Below are positions 36,363-49,369 of a DNA stretch of 64,000 bases, in pieces; position 1 is the stretch's first letter, and every line of letters begins with the position of its first letter. Under the pieces are notes generated by a model. The model did not search any database. It was given only the letters and a program-made list of their open reading frames with translations, and was not told the DNA's origin. The position numbers and the translations under genes were made by a program. This DNA comes from Augochlora pura. Its lineage: Eukaryota; Arthropoda; Insecta; Hymenoptera; Halictidae. The DNA lies in the NCBI RefSeq assembly GCF_028453695.1, contig NC_135782.1, forward strand, positions 3,100,001 through 3,164,000, given 5' to 3'.

Positions 36363-36388
36363 CCCGGGGCTCGTCAAGCAGCCCCGGG
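36363..36388. other. Perfect 9-bp GC-rich inverted repeat
   Basis: CCCGGGGCT at 36363-36371 pairs perfectly with AGCCCCGGG at 36380-36388 around an 8-base loop. It could fold as a hairpin in RNA. No T run follows, and this is not a bacterial genome, so it is not called a terminator. Confidence 0.6.
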
Positions 36389-38507
36389 CTGCTGCCACCA
36401 TGATGCAGACATTAAGATAATCGACCGAGCCGCCGCCGCCGCCGCCGTGAACGTTTCTCTCGAGGGTACGCGGCGCGCGATGGGATCCGCTCGGTCAAAC
36501 GACGAGAGCAGTATTGCCATGGCTCGGTGCTTGTGTATCGGCTCTGCCACGGGTTATTTTCTGGGACTCTGCTATCAGGGGCCCAACTGCTCGTGATTGC
36601 AGGGGCTCCGCCACGAAGATCACAAGGATCGCGATGGAAAAAAAGGAACGCTTCCGCCGTCGTGAAACAAACCTACCAATACCTTCCTCGAAAATGAAAG
36701 CGAACGCGAGCTTAAAAAGCAAATCCCCGTTTCCGCGGAGTTTATCGTGGGAGCTGCAGGAGGCGCGCGCGCGAGCAAATATAATCACGTAGGCAGAGAT
36801 TTGGCCAGGGCCGAGGTTAATTCGTCGGCTGATCGCCGGCCATTCGGCCCGCTTTAAATTCAAATTTCGACCCTGTGCCGCGGCACAGTGCGAAGTCCCC
36901 GCCGCCCGCGCCCTCCTCGAATTACGATTCCGCCGCGAGCGCGCGCGCGCGCGGCTCGATCGCCGTGCGCTCGTTTTCGTGGTACGAGGAGCGCGCGAAT
37001 CCAGAAGCGGTCCCCATGGAAATGATCGCTCCCACGCGAGATGTCTGGCTCATTAGGCATTCCTTCAGTCTGCACGCGGTTATACCCGGCCTGAACCCGG
37101 CACATCCTCATCCTCGGGCTCCTCGCCGGGTATATCCTCTCCCGCGGATCCTCTCCCTCGTCTACGTGGAACGCCCTATTCCCCCGACCGCGCGCGTGTG
37201 GACAGAAAAGATGTGAACGGAGAAGAGCCGGCTGATGAGCGGCTTCGCGGCGAACGGGCTCGCGCGCTGATCAGCGTCAGCGCTCGATTTATAAGCTAAT
37301 ATTTTTCACAGAATCGATCTTCTTAACGACTGAATTAATGAGCGATTTGTTAGGTATCGTTTTACCTCGAAAGTTAGAAACCAAGTTTTCAGGTGATTTC
37401 TTTTAGACAAACCACTCTCCGCATAAGTTTCAATTCCGAGCGTCTTAAATACTTGTCACAGATAATAATTATTTTATTCGCTAAACCATTTTCCAATTAT
37501 TATCAGATTTATATTGCACGCTTTAGAACGTTCAATTTATATTATAGAATTTTTCGACATCGATGCAATCGCTAGCCTTCTCGAGCCTTGCGAAAATCCT
37601 GCCACAGCATCGCGCAGGAATAATGACAGCGGACGGCTGAAATATTGGCCGGCAGAGTTGACAAACAGAAAAATGCGCGTCGGGCGCGCAAAGCTCGAGA
37701 CGCGCGGCGTTTAAAATATGCCCGGAAATTTTTCGTGTTCCTAACAAGATAGCTTACACGTGTCCCGATCGATCGTTCACGGTGCTCCCGCGTCGAGCTC
37801 GGGTCGGACGTATTGCATTACAACGATCAATTATTGTTAAGTTTGCAACGGGGCGGCGCGGCGGCGCGGCGCATGCGAGCTATTTATGGTGGCGGGATTT
37901 TTGAGGAACCGCGCGGCGCGCGAGTGATTGAAAATCCTTGGATCGAGCCGAACCCGAAAGGGCAAAGGATCACGGCGTCGGTAATTCTCCCGGGGCATAA
38001 TGGCCGGCATATCTCTTCGGTTGTTCGACGCGCGCGTTTCGTTATTGTCGGGCTCTCCTTGTCAGCGTGGATTTTTAACGGCGACGGCGGCGGCCACAGC
38101 CTCCGAGCGTAACTCATGCGCGCGCGCTATGGCAACGAGCGTAACAGGCGCGCGAGCACGGCAACAATCGGCTCGGTAACTTATATCGGCACGGTGATTC
38201 GCATTAACGCATGGGAACCTGATGAATCACCGGGAATAATGTGTCGCCCTGCCATTGTGACACGCGTCCGACGGAACGACCGTGACTACCGTAACTGCAA
38301 CGCCACGGAGAGAGAACCTGTGCTGTCCCACCCGACGGCTCTCGTATGTCGCGCACGCTTTTTGACACGTTCGTTGTGGTTTGGATCGAACGTTTCCATC
38401 GATTCCCGCGATTATTCTTACGGCGTGGATCGTTCTGTCGAGAATTGCGAAGGAATTTTAAATTGCGAAGGCCTTTTAAGATTTAATATTTATTTAAATA
38501 AATGAAG

Positions 38508-38745
38508 ATGCATCGAATGACAATGCATCAAATAAAAATACATCGATTGACAATGCATTAAATAAAAAGACATCGATTGACGATATATCAAATAAAAATA
38601 CACCGAACGAAACTACATTAAATAAAAAACAGACCGAATAAATCAAATAAAAATACGTCGAATAAATGAAATAAAAATACGTCGAATGAATCAAATAAAA
38701 ATACGTCGAATAAATCAAATAAAAATACGTCGAATAAAGCTACGT
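38508..38745. repeat. 24-bp AT-rich minisatellite
   Basis: AAATACGTCGAATAAATCAA recurs with an exact 24-bp period at the right end (ACGTCG at 38655, 38679, 38703 and 38727). Copies to the left are more diverged (ACATCGATTGACAATGCAT forms). A minus-strand frame reads an 8-residue repeat of the type STYFYLIY across it. Homogeneous copies at one end and decayed copies at the other suggest expansion from the right side. Confidence 0.9.
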
Positions 38746-39734
38746 GAAAAGGAAGACGGTAAAAACACAATAAAAACATCCGAGAAATGTTAAAAAACCT
38801 CTCCTATTATTCCACCCTGTTAAAACAATCCCTAAAAGGAAGGAACGACCACGCGGCACCCCGAACCACCAAATATTCCCTCTCTCTCTATCTCTCTCAA
38901 TTCAGCTAAAAAATATGAAATCTAGAAAACGCGGAAATTTGAGTTTGCAAAAGTTCACCGTACAACGCGCAATTATAAAATGTCCGAAATTCGTAGCCGG
39001 AATTGAATAGTCGAGCGATTCGGTACGGTTCACCGCCTGTGCCCGAGTAGAATGGACTTTATCATCGGATTACGGCGAATGTTTCGCAAATGAAATTCCG
39101 AGACGGTAATGGCCGCGCTGTAACGAACTCCGGAAAATTTCGCGTCGGGCCGCGCGGACGCAAATACGGTTTTCGGGTCCGCCGCTCGGTTAAAAGGCAA
39201 AGAGAGAAAGCCTCTGAAAGCTGGCGCGTAGGTAGACGGCTGTGAATCCCCGCGCCGCGTGGTAGACTCCACCTACAAAGCTCTCTCTCTCTCTCTCGTC
39301 ATCTCCCACGGATGTTGCCGGATGCGCAACATCTGGACGAGAACGGACATGTCACCGGCTAACGAGCCGCCCTTCGTTTTCGTTACACGGCCGCCTTGGG
39401 GGGGATCGACAAATCGGAAATCGAATTCGGCCGGCGAAACGTTTCCGGCAAAGTCGCTTCTCGTTTTGATTAATTATGCGATCTCTTTCACGTTTTAACG
39501 GCATTACACGCCGGCCGACGGGAAACGTTTCCCGATGTCGCCGAATTAATGATTTCGCGACGGGGCTCTACGATTTCGGTGCGATTTTCCTGGGGTTATG
39601 CGACAATATTCGGTGAGATGGATTAAATATGGAAAATTGAGCGATTAAGAGAGCTGGTGGTCGAATTCTTTCTTTTTTTAATTCATTGTTATGTCAATTA
39701 AGAATTATATTAATTGGAGCTGATTAGAGTGATA

Positions 39735-39870
39735 TTTATATTTTATTTTATTTTATTGCGTTTTATTGTATTATATTATTTTGTACTGTATTCTACTGTA
39801 GTCTATTCTACTATATTGTATTGTATTGTATTCTACTGTACTCTATTATATTATATTGTATTATATAATG
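39735..39870. repeat. ATTTT/TATTGTATT low-complexity tract
   Basis: TTTTATTTTATTTTATTG passes into TATTCTACTGTA and TATTGTATTGTATT steps. It is a compound pentanucleotide-like repeat. Confidence 0.8.
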
Positions 39871-41143
39871 CTGACTGTCATAAAGACGAAACGAAGAAAA
39901 GAAGAAAGCTCTGCTAAAAAGACCTCAACAAATTAATAGACGCACGCGCAAGAAATAACAGGCGAGGAAAAATGCTCTTCGACCAGTCGGACCTCGAAAG
40001 ACGCGAGCACGCGAAGCATTCTACAATCGATGCTCTCGCAGCGGGAGTGCGTTACGCGTGGTTCAATTAAGCGGGCATTAAACGTGCTAATTAATTAAAT
40101 CAGGTTCCAGATAAATGGAGTTTCCCTGTACCGGAGGGGAGGGCAGCAAATAAAACTGGAAGCCGATAGGCGGAGATCGGCGGGCCGGATAAAGCTCGTC
40201 GCGGGCCAAGGAAACGGCTTTTAATCGGGGGGACAAAGTAGTCGCGTCGCAACTAATAAAATAAGTGTCGCCGCTGGTAATTGTTTCTCGTTATCCCGTC
40301 GACGGATCGGCAGAAAAAGATGGCCGGCTGAAAACGTTCGACGATATCGAGGGATAACGCGACGGGGGGAAGGCGCCTATAGAGGGGGACGTAATCGAAG
40401 AACAACTTTGATAACCACTTAGACCGTGGCCGGCCCGAGACCGGCGCGCACCCGGCCCGCCGAGTTTTAATCCGACAATGAGCTACTAACATACACGCGA
40501 ATGTTAACCGGTAATCACGCAATTACCGTGCGCGGCCGCTTCTCTCTCTCCGCCTGCCATAATCCGGTATTTACGGGCGAATTTATGCGAGGACCCGAGA
40601 GGGCCGCCCAACCGCTTAAATACAAGCAATTTAGAGGGAATCACCCGCGGAAAGAAATAACCTAGTCCTATCGAGTAAAATTCTGCTCGACGGCGAAAAA
40701 ACCATTCGCGAGAACGGGGTCGGCGATACCGAAGGAGGTCGAAAGTCCGTAGCGGGCTCGGGCGCGAGAGAATAATCCTCGCGATTCGATTGTAGTCGGT
40801 TGCATTCCGGGCAATTAAGACTTGGCGATAAATTGTTCGGTCGACGAGGAAGAGACGGTGCGGCGAGAGGTGAAAACGTCGACGCCGAAACACGCGCGCG
40901 CGCGGAAACAATCCGCGTTCTCTTTTCGTCGGTGTTTCTTTGTTATATCGGGGCCCCGGCGTGTTGTTGTCTCTCGGTCGCAGTTTTATTGCGGCGGCGC
41001 GGTGCGGAGATCGTCTCCGGGCTTTAACGACCTCTTAATCTGTTTCCCGCAAACGAGCGGCGGTCGCGTTTCACCGGCGAAAAATCACGGCCGCGCATCG
41101 TTCGCTATCTCGGCCACGGTCTTTAAAACCTTTATTTTTTTGC

Positions 41144-41163
41144 CACGGTTAACGGTAACCGTG
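41144..41163. other. Perfect 8-bp inverted repeat CACGGTTA/TAACCGTG
   Basis: CACGGTTA and TAACCGTG are separated by ACGG. This could be a dimeric protein-binding site or chance. Nothing else supports a role. Confidence 0.35.
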
Positions 41164-41360
41164 CCGCGCATGCACGTCGAATTATTTCTTTCGGTCTCCT
41201 TCTGCGTTCCTCCTCCATCCTCCTTGTTCTCCTCCTCGTCGCCCGACCCCCTGCCCGTCACCCCTTTTTCGGCCCCGTTCGACTACCCGCACGCGAGACG
41301 CTGCGCCCAGCCTGTAATTATCATTAAGAATCATGTATTCGTTTCGGCGCGACGATTTAC

Positions 41361-41440
41361 ATCGGGTCCCAAAAAGTGTTTGGACACCGCTGTAATTCTC
41401 TCGTATAGGCTATATTTAAATTGCCGTATTTAAATCGCTA
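41361..41440. mobile_element. Possible Tc1/mariner-type terminal fragment
   Basis: GGGTCCCAAAAAGTGTTTGG, followed by ACACCG, resembles in style the ends of Tc1/mariner elements, which often carry AAAAGTRTTTGGACAC-like inverted repeats. I found no matching inverted end in the window, no TA target duplication I could confirm and no transposase. At most this is one terminus of a decayed non-autonomous copy. Confidence 0.15.
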
Positions 41441-43080
41441 TTTTACCAATGTTGTAAAAAGGTTAGGCGAAAGGTTAGGTCACTGAAATCGTAGTCGTCA
41501 AATGAGGATAAAAGTGCTGGTCTAAGTTTGATTTCTATTTAAATTAATATATATTTATAGGGAGCAATATTTTATGGTATATTTAAGTAGAGCGCATTAA
41601 TGTCAAAATGATACATACTTTTCATTTACAGTGTAAATCGTTCACTATGCATTATACGAGTGTCGGTATACTTTTGAGGTTACGTTCGCTTCGATAACCA
41701 TATCACCGATACACCGTCGCTTCGAAGGCGACGAACGAAAGGATAATAGGATTTCCGCAGGACATTCTTCCTATTAATATAGGAATATTAGTACTCCTAT
41801 TAATATAGTAATAAATTGGCCGAACGGAGCGCCGCTTTGAAAATTTCGTGCGCTCTCGTCTTTTTTTCCTCGCGAAACGCGCCGCGTCTCCCGGGCTCAA
41901 TTACCATGGATCTGGCCCGCGCGAGCGCTCGCTCCGGATCGTTCGTTTACATAATTCGACGGAAATCATCAAGCTTATCCTGCACAGAGCCGTGGCACTA
42001 ACGAACGGACTACCAAAGCATAATCAGCCAATTTAGCGTGCCCGGCGAGTGCATCTCTAGCTTGGGTTACAAAGCGAGGACGCGCGGGGATGTGTATTCG
42101 TGATTTCGGTGGTTGATAAGCGCGATGCGCGGAAAGTCTCTCTTTCGTTAACCGGAAACGATGTATCAAAAGCGGCGAGGCTAAAACGTCTTCGGAATCG
42201 GTGAACTAAATACGCTCCGGTGAACTCGTTTTTGTTCGCCGAGGTGCGAAGCAATTGTCTGCGATGCCAGATTGCATCGCGGATCGTGGTAATTTATGGG
42301 ACGCGGATTTTATGTATTTTTTTTTAGCGAAATTGCTGGGTTAACGCTTCCACTGACAGACTTGGATAGTTTATGAAATTAAAATTTAATCAGATCAGAA
42401 ATATCATTAATCGGATTAAAAATAATTTTGGAACGCAAAGGGTTAATAAGCTCTGATATTTAATATTTCCACATTTGTAACCAATTACTGAAAATATTAT
42501 ACTCTTCGCTATTACCAAAACGTAAAATTCCAGAATCGCAGAATTACACGGCATTCCATTTCCTCGAAGACCGTAAAACGACAGCTCGAGGCAAACTCAA
42601 TAAAGCGAACGATGGTTTCGCTCGTATCCGTCGCCCGTACAATTAATCGTAATGGTAAACCGTAAAGTTGTTCGTCGAGGAGAAAAAAGTAGCGTCGTTT
42701 CTCGGGAGGCGGGCCGGCCGGGATACAAATGTAGGAACAGCGTCCGGCGCGAGTAATGCGTCGCCGGACAAGATTCGGAAGCACGGCGTTGTACAGGGTG
42801 TGTATACGTTAAAACGGGCCGACCAGTAAAAATCCATTCACGTTTCGGGGCATTAAAATACCTCCACGGAGGTGTGACTCAGGCGGCGACTGGCTCGCAA
42901 GGGTTTGCGGCCGGCCGCGAATGCTAAATTACCTTGGCGGGCACGAAACCACCGGACAGAACGAACCGGGCCCGGGTCCGACTCGGGCCGGAATTCGCAG
43001 GTGTCTCACAGCTGTAAGTAGATGGCCCGGGACGGTACGACAGGATATCTGTTGTATCCGGTACACCTTTCTCACTGTCT

Positions 43081-43440
43081 TATTTTATTTTATTTCATTT
43101 CATTTCATTCTGTTCCATTTCATTTTATTTTAATTTTGTTTCATTTTATTTTATTTTATTCTGTTCCATTTAATTTAATGTAATTTTATTCTGTCCCATT
43201 TTATTTTATTTTAATTTATACTGTTCTATTTTATTTCATATTATTCTGTTCCATTTTATTTTATTTCATTTCATTTTGTTCCATTTCATTTTATTTTATA
43301 TCATTTCATTCTATTATGTTTTATTTTACTTTATCTCATCTGATTTAATTTCTTTATCACTTTGTTTCAATTCACTTCCTTTAATTCTTTCCAATCTCAT
43401 TTTATCTTATTTCCACTTATATTTTATTTTATTTTATTTC
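43081..43440. repeat. Compound ATTTT/ATTTC/CATTCTGTTCC repeat, ~360 bp
   Basis: Runs of TTTTATTTTATTTCATTTCA are punctuated by CTGTTCCATTT about every 40-55 bp (near 43108, 43160, 43190, 43220, 43245 and 43278), which indicates a higher-order period over the pentanucleotide. It translates into long Phe/Ile/Leu-rich frames that are artefacts of composition. Confidence 0.88.
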
Positions 43441-44019
43441 GTGCTCCGATGTAAATTATTCCGGGATCTAATTTACAGTGACGTGTCCACGTTTGTTCCA
43501 AACGTGGAACCCGTACTATCTATTACATTGATTTCAGCGGCGGCTATTTACCTGTCCCGCGGTGTCTTCCTATTACTCGTTGCACCTCTTCTGCAATCCT
43601 CCCCCAATGCCAGTTTTCGTAGGCCGCAATTAACCGGTTTTGTTTTGTAAACCGACGCTGGCCACTTTGTTCCACGGGCCGCCGCAACACCGGACGAATA
43701 AAAAGATTCGCCGATGAATAGCTGCTCATTTGCATGCCTTTGTCTCAATATTTGCGCGACCCTTCGCCGCCGTACAATAGAACCGCACCGGGTGTCCGAA
43801 CTGTCGTGGACTCGCCGGCGAGCCAGACCGTGGATTTTATGGTTTTTAGATGATCACGGCGAATGCGAGATTGCGGATTTTAGACGGCGAGAGTTTCGCT
43901 GTTTATTCGATTTTTGTTGTGGAATCAAGTCAATTTTTCTATGGGATAAAATCGATTTTTTTCTGCTTGAATTTCTGTATAAATTTCGGATAAATTCTTA
44001 TTCGAGTAAATTCTTGGTG

Positions 44020-44165
44020 GAATCAATTTTTTTTTGAATAGATTCTTATTTGGATAAATTTTTTTTTGGATAATTTCCTATTTAGATAAATTCTTATTAA
44101 GAATTTATATAAATCCTATTTGGATAAATCCTAATTTGATTAATTCCCTTTCACATAATTTCTTA
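44020..44165. repeat. Degenerate TTGGATAAATTCTTATT repeat
   Basis: Variants of TATTTGGATAAATTC recur about six times with irregular spacing in AT-rich sequence. Confidence 0.7.
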
Positions 44166-46200
44166 TTCGTAAGAAACATCAATCGAATAATTTCTCGCTC
44201 GAATAAAATTCTCTTGTTCCAATTCTATGGAAATAAAATCCTGCGAAAAGCAGAGATAGACCTCGAATAAAACGCTGGTTAATGAAGGAAGTATACAAGT
44301 TAAATACTGCGATCTACAGTTCGCAATTATGGCACGGTATCTCTACGGTACGTGACGAGTCGAAGGCGACAATCCGAAGTTCAGTAATAAAGGCGAATTC
44401 GCCGCGCGCACAAAGGAGCCAAAGGATTCATAAGTCGGGGTCAACAGCGGATGTCAGCGGCGAATTTACTCCGACTGATTGAGACAATCACGACCGTTGT
44501 CGCGCGGGTCAACACGGGTTAATATGCCCCGTCAGAATCCGTCCGCCATGCTTTTCCACCACGGTCTAAAATTCATGATTCAAGATGGGAACGAACGTCC
44601 GTACAGCTCTTGTTTATTACAGTCGGTCCGGCGACGTTTGTACTTTGCGTAAAGAGCTGCAGTAAGGGATTAAATAAATCATAGATTCGATTAAAAATCC
44701 TAGCCATTTTTATTTAATTTTGTGCGCTATCTTTTGTATGCTATAATGTGTAATAATATAGTAGTGTATAACATATTATTTTACATATAAAATATACTAC
44801 ATAAAATCAAATTAAAGTGACTAGAATATCTTGTAAAATTTCCTCCTTTAAATATAGATTAATAATAAATAAATATCTGGTATATCAAGCGATACATTTA
44901 ACACTAAATATACTAAAAGAGCTTTAAGATCGTCGAAAGACAATTGGCTCGAAAATTCTGATTTTCGTGGCGAACTGCTATCTATAAGCGCGATGGGGTA
45001 TTATTCGAGGAGGAATCTGCCAGCTCGTCAAAACACCGGTCGAACAGAGGAACCACCGTTCCCGTTCTCCGCGGAAACGTTGGCTCCTGCCAGATTGATC
45101 GAGTGGAGTTTTAAAGATTCGAGGGGAAGAATTTTAATTAGTTGCCAAGGCTGGAAAGCTTCTTAAGGATTCTCAACGGCCTCTCGAAGCACCTCCGAAA
45201 CTCTTTAATGCCCCCGAGTGCAAGGGAATAAAAGGCAAGCCTCTCTCTCTCTCCCTCTCTTCTTTTTTTTCTTTTTCTCCACCGTGGCTCTGTTCGGCGA
45301 GTAGCTAAATGAACTGTTCGGTACCCATTCTTCCTTAATTCTTTCCCGTCGGTTACCGGACACCGACCGGGTAAATAAAAACTTCCCGTCGCCTTTTTCT
45401 TCCAACGAAAAGTTCCGCCGCCGCCGCCCTCGGGCCCCGCATAATTGGCTAACGACGAAACCATCTATTCTACCGAGATAATTTCGCGGAACCGCTGCCA
45501 CGTTTCCCCGCGGCTACCGAGAAAAACTACCGAGATTCCGATCCGCGCTGTTCCACTCTCGAACAGCTTGCGCTACGATCGGGCAGGAAGTCGGCTCCTC
45601 CGAGTTTCTTTTCTTCAGAATTGTTTCTCCGATTCGGTACGGGAACTCGGAACTTCTCTCGGGGCCACCCGAGCACGGTTATTAGATTTTTATACGGTCA
45701 AGTCGACACCGGAGAACTCGATGACAAGTTGTTGCAACTATTCAGCTGTCAGTGATATAGTAATGCAATCTTGTAAAATTATACGACAGATTTATTGAAT
45801 TTTATTCATTTTATTATTTCTACGATTTTTATCTGTGTTTCAACATTTCTAATTCTTCTCGTCACAGCCTCGGCACAATTCTCCCCGTTCCAAGAATTCG
45901 CGCTCTTCCAGCATCGCGTCTCGAGCCCTAACCGACTCTAACGGAGCACAGCGCCCGAAAAACGGCAGATTTCGTCGCTTTCCCCGCCGCAGCGTCGTCA
46001 GAGAAAGAAATTCATCGATCGCGGAGCAGCTGACGTGTAAATAAGATGCGCTCGGAAAAACACTGGCGAAGGGGAGGCGAGCGATGCGATGCGAGCTAGG
46101 CGAAAAAAGCGCGGAGGGGTGAAAATGGCCGAAGTCCCTCATCGACAAATTACGCTCTCGACGCTCACGGTCCCTTCGTCAGGATCGCTTTTTTACCGAG

Positions 46201-46260
46201 AAAGAGATCGAGAGAGAGAGAAAATGAGAAAAAGAGAAAGAGAGAGAGAGAGAGGGGGGG
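46201..46260. repeat. (GA)n-rich tract ending in G7
   Basis: GA runs with AAAA interruptions, then a run of G. Confidence 0.9.
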
Positions 46261-46372
46261 GCTGCGATCAGCATCCATTCTTCGTGCATGTCCGACCGTT
46301 TTCCACGTTTTCGAAAACCGAGACCCTGACTGCGGGTTTCGATCTACTTCGACGCACGTAGACGGAGACAAC

Positions 46373-46414
46373 ACGAGAGAGAATAAGAGAGAGAGAGAGA
46401 GAGAGAGAGAGGGG
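46373..46414. repeat. (GA)n microsatellite
   Basis: A GA run of about 36 bp, 110 bp from another GA tract in the same orientation. Confidence 0.93.
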
Positions 46415-48509
46415 TTAGAAAACGACCGAGGGTTGGTGAAGTGGAGTCTCTTGCCTCCCTTGGCAACGGTCACTTGGAAACCCGTCGACGGAGTGGACAT
46501 TTCGCGGTGGCTAGAGGGAGAGAGAGACCCCGATCTGTAGGTGGGAGAGGGGCGGACGGAAAGGACTTTTCGAGACTCCTTTTTTACCATCTGTAAAGAG
46601 CTTTCGAGGGTACGGAGCCGGAAAACGAATTTTCTTCGGTGAAATTTTCACGAGAAACCGTGCCCCCCACCGTGCCATCGAGTTTTGCTGCTCGTTAATC
46701 TTTCAGAACGATAATCTGGCTTTAAATATGGGATAAGCGGAGTCCGCGAGTTTTATTCCGTGCCGCCTCGCCCGTCGCATGGGCCAACCACCGTTAAAAA
46801 TTCATCGTTCCTTTCTGGGAGAGGTGTGCCGAAGATCGAGATCCCCCTTAATTCGCCGGCGCGCGATCGAAAGAGACTTCCTTTCGTTGGAAATTATTAT
46901 TTTTATTAGCTGTACTTGATGATCGTCGCGGTGTAAAATAGTTGGAATATTATGGTGTCTATGGGGTTCGAAATTGGGAGGATTGAGGGCTGGTTAAGGG
47001 AGCATTGTTTTTCGAAAGTATTGTATTTTTCCTGCTCGAGATATACTTAATTGTATAATAATATTTAAACACCCATTAATGCAAAAATAAAATATAAAGA
47101 ATTGATACAAGAATATTTGTTAAAATACAACTACATCTTTCAAAGACTGTGGATAATTTAATTTACTCTATAGTTACCAAGCTAGAGTTAATAATAGTTT
47201 AAATGAAAAATTCGTAATTCTTTTATTTATTTAGAAAATTCAAAATGTTACACAAATTTGATTAAGAGAAGAAATAAATATATCTGTAGCTTCTGTGTCT
47301 TGCAATTACTATAATTTTTACTCTGCTTAAAAATTCGCATGACAGGTTGGAAAACAGTGAATAAAATAGGGATTGAAATATGTATAATAAGGAAAAAGGA
47401 CAGGGATGACGTTTAAATATTTTCCTTGGTGCAGGTACAATTAAGTAAATAGGGAATTCGGGAAGACAAATAACCCGCAGTAAGCAATCCATAGAGTATT
47501 CAAACATGACTACAAGGGCATAAAAGGGACCGGAATGATCAATATTTGTCTACGTCGAGACAGCGAGACCAATCTCCACGTTCGCTTATGTTTTCATAAA
47601 TGCCTCGAACATTTCTATTAATGTTGCTCGCGAGACAGACGAATCACGCTTTTATTAAAATTTATTTCGTACGATCTATGTATGATCAAATAATTCACAT
47701 AACGAACTCAATAAATATAATACGCGTATCTTATAAAATGTCGCATAAATTACGAAAAAAAAAGGGGAAAGTAATTCGTCGAACGAAATTGTTTGCAACA
47801 AACGCGTCCGAGCGCTGATTAACATGAATCATCCTGTATAAAAGTGGACAGGTGTCACTTAAAGAGGATGCACAGTGAAAAGCAGAAGGAACGACGACGG
47901 AACGGGGTTTCCCTCGAATTTACGAGTGTACGCCGGGTTACGTGAGTAATTGCAAGATCCCGAGACAAAAGGTCGCGGGGCTAAACAAAAGATTGACCCC
48001 CACCCCTATCCCTCGGTTCCTTGCGAGAAGGGTTCTATTTCGCCGGGCTGTGTCCTCCCCCTGCACGACGTATGATTGCGTGCCTCTTGACTCTTACGCC
48101 GAGAGAAAAGGCGAATCAGTTTACACTATTCGCGTGGCCGACGTTCCGTCGCTATCATTAACGGGCCACTATAATTTTTCTTGATAACGAGCCGCCCCGT
48201 ACGCGGCCGCCGGTTGTACCGGGAATTATTGTGAACGATACGAAGATAAATGATCGGGAGCCGCACGGTCGCTTCGTTCTTGTCGCTCTAATGAACAATT
48301 ACCGTCCGTGCTCGGATATAAATTGACTGCGCCCGGCGACCGGGGGGCAGAATCGAAGAAATTAATGTTACGCGATCGCCGGATTCGCAATAAACCGATC
48401 GTCGCTATCGGTTCCCATGGAATCAACCCCGTAAAGAACGCTCCATTTTTTCCCCTCTATTTTTAACTACTTTCGTCTTCGAATAAAAAGTTCTTGTCAA
48501 AAAATGAAC

Positions 48510-48735
48510 CGCAGTAAATTAAAATCAAATAAATTATGATAACTTAAAATCAAATAAAATACAATAAATCAGAACCAAATAAAATATAATAAATTAAAAT
48601 CGCCTAAAATACAGTAAATTAGAACCAAATAAAATACAATAAATCAAAACCAACCAAAATACGGTGACTCAAAATCTGCTAAAATACAGTAAATCAGGAA
48701 CAAATAAAATGCAATAAATTCAAGCGAAATAAAGT
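48510..48735. repeat. 25-bp A-rich minisatellite, ~9 copies
   Basis: AAAATACAATAAATCAGAAC followed by CAAAT recurs with an exact 25-bp period: AAAAT at 48556, 48581, 48606, 48631, 48656, 48681 and 48706. The flanking copies are decayed. The plus strand is strikingly poor in G. Confidence 0.9.
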
Positions 48736-49282
48736 AGGATGATGCATAGATCGCAGTCCAATTATTACATTGGCGGCGATGGGACAATGACTCGGCGGAA
48801 CGGGACACCCACGTGCGGAATGGATGTACACGTCTTATTTACGATAATTGCTTCTCATCTAACTAAGAGGCCGGCCACGGGTTTTCCGGGTTCTCGGTCC
48901 GCGGGATCCGCTCGTTCCTGATCTGCACACGGTTGGCTCCCGGACAGCCTCGGGCCCGCGGTCCGGCCCGATATTAACCCGTCCCGGTAGCTCTACCCGC
49001 AGCAGCAGCAGCAGCAGCAGCGGCAGCGGCAGCCTCCTCCCCTCGAAGCGTTATCTCGATTTATGGCTATCGAACTGAGACTTCTTGTGGGTTTAATGCG
49101 AGATCTATCTCGGCTACATTTAGCAGCGCGGAAAATCGAGTAACGAAGCCTGAATCCCCGCCGGCAACGGATCATCCTTATTAGCGGGCCCTTGATCGTC
49201 GATCGTTTGTAACGCGACGCGATTACGATCCGATCATTTATTAAACGGTGATCTGTTCATTGTGTTCGGCTCAGTGCGACCA
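48736..49282. other. Unique GC-rich DNA, no gene recognised
   Basis: Contains a GCA/GCG microsatellite at 48999-49034. No protein-coding feature is visible. Confidence 0.6.
48999..49034. repeat. (GCA)n/(GCG)n microsatellite
   Basis: About eight CAG/GCA units are followed by CGGCAG variants. In other contexts CAG runs encode polyglutamine, but the surrounding frame is not coding here. Confidence 0.93.
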
Positions 49283-49369
49283 TTTTTCGTAGAAAAAAGT
49301 GGAAAGCGCGATTTTTCGTAGAAAAAAGTGGAAAGCGCGATTTTTGGTAGAAAAAAGTGGAAAGCGCGA
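49283..49369. repeat. 29-bp tandem repeat, 3 near-identical copies
   Basis: TTTTTCGTAGAAAAAAGTGG followed by AAAGCGCGA occurs three times in register at 49283, 49312 and 49341. The only difference is C to G in the third copy (TTTTTGGTAG). Near identity implies recent amplification. Confidence 0.96.

Larger units (their letters stand above)
35141..38507. other. Unique non-coding DNA, no gene recognised
   Basis: Starts with an AATTGAATATAAT low-complexity patch (35141-35200). A purine-rich stretch follows at 35560-35670, then GC-rich DNA, (GAA)n at 36276-36299, a perfect GC hairpin at 36363-36388 and (GCC)n at 36430-36448. The frame at 35676-36188 (170 residues) is the second longest in the window. 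It overlaps frames on both strands and lacks any domain. Confidence 0.55.
38746..43080. other. Unique non-coding DNA, no gene recognised
   Basis: Includes a short CT tract at 39281-39298, an AT-rich ATTTT/TATTGTATT patch at 39735-39870 and a long GC-rich section (40000-41340). The longest open frame of the window (203 residues, 40822-41433) crosses the GC-rich section. It has Ser/Pro-rich low-complexity runs and no domain, so it is not called a gene. AT islands lie at 41400-41650 and 42300-42500. Confidence 0.55.
43441..48509. other. Unique non-coding DNA, no gene recognised
   Basis: GC-rich unique DNA alternates with AT-rich stretches (43880-44240 with TTGGATAAATTCTTATT-type repeats; 44660-44950; 46900-47500). 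CT and GA tracts lie at 45240-45262, 46201-46260 and 46373-46414. No convincing gene. Confidence 0.55.

Noticed and set aside
40822..41433. Longest open frame, 203 residues
   Set aside because: It lies in GC-rich DNA where stops are rare, overlaps another plus-strand frame, contains Ser/Pro-rich runs from pyrimidine tracts, and shows no domain.
43276..43650. Hydrophobic frame resembling membrane segments
   Set aside because: The Phe/Ile/Leu/Tyr-rich part comes from the ATTTT/ATTTC repeat; it is not a membrane protein.
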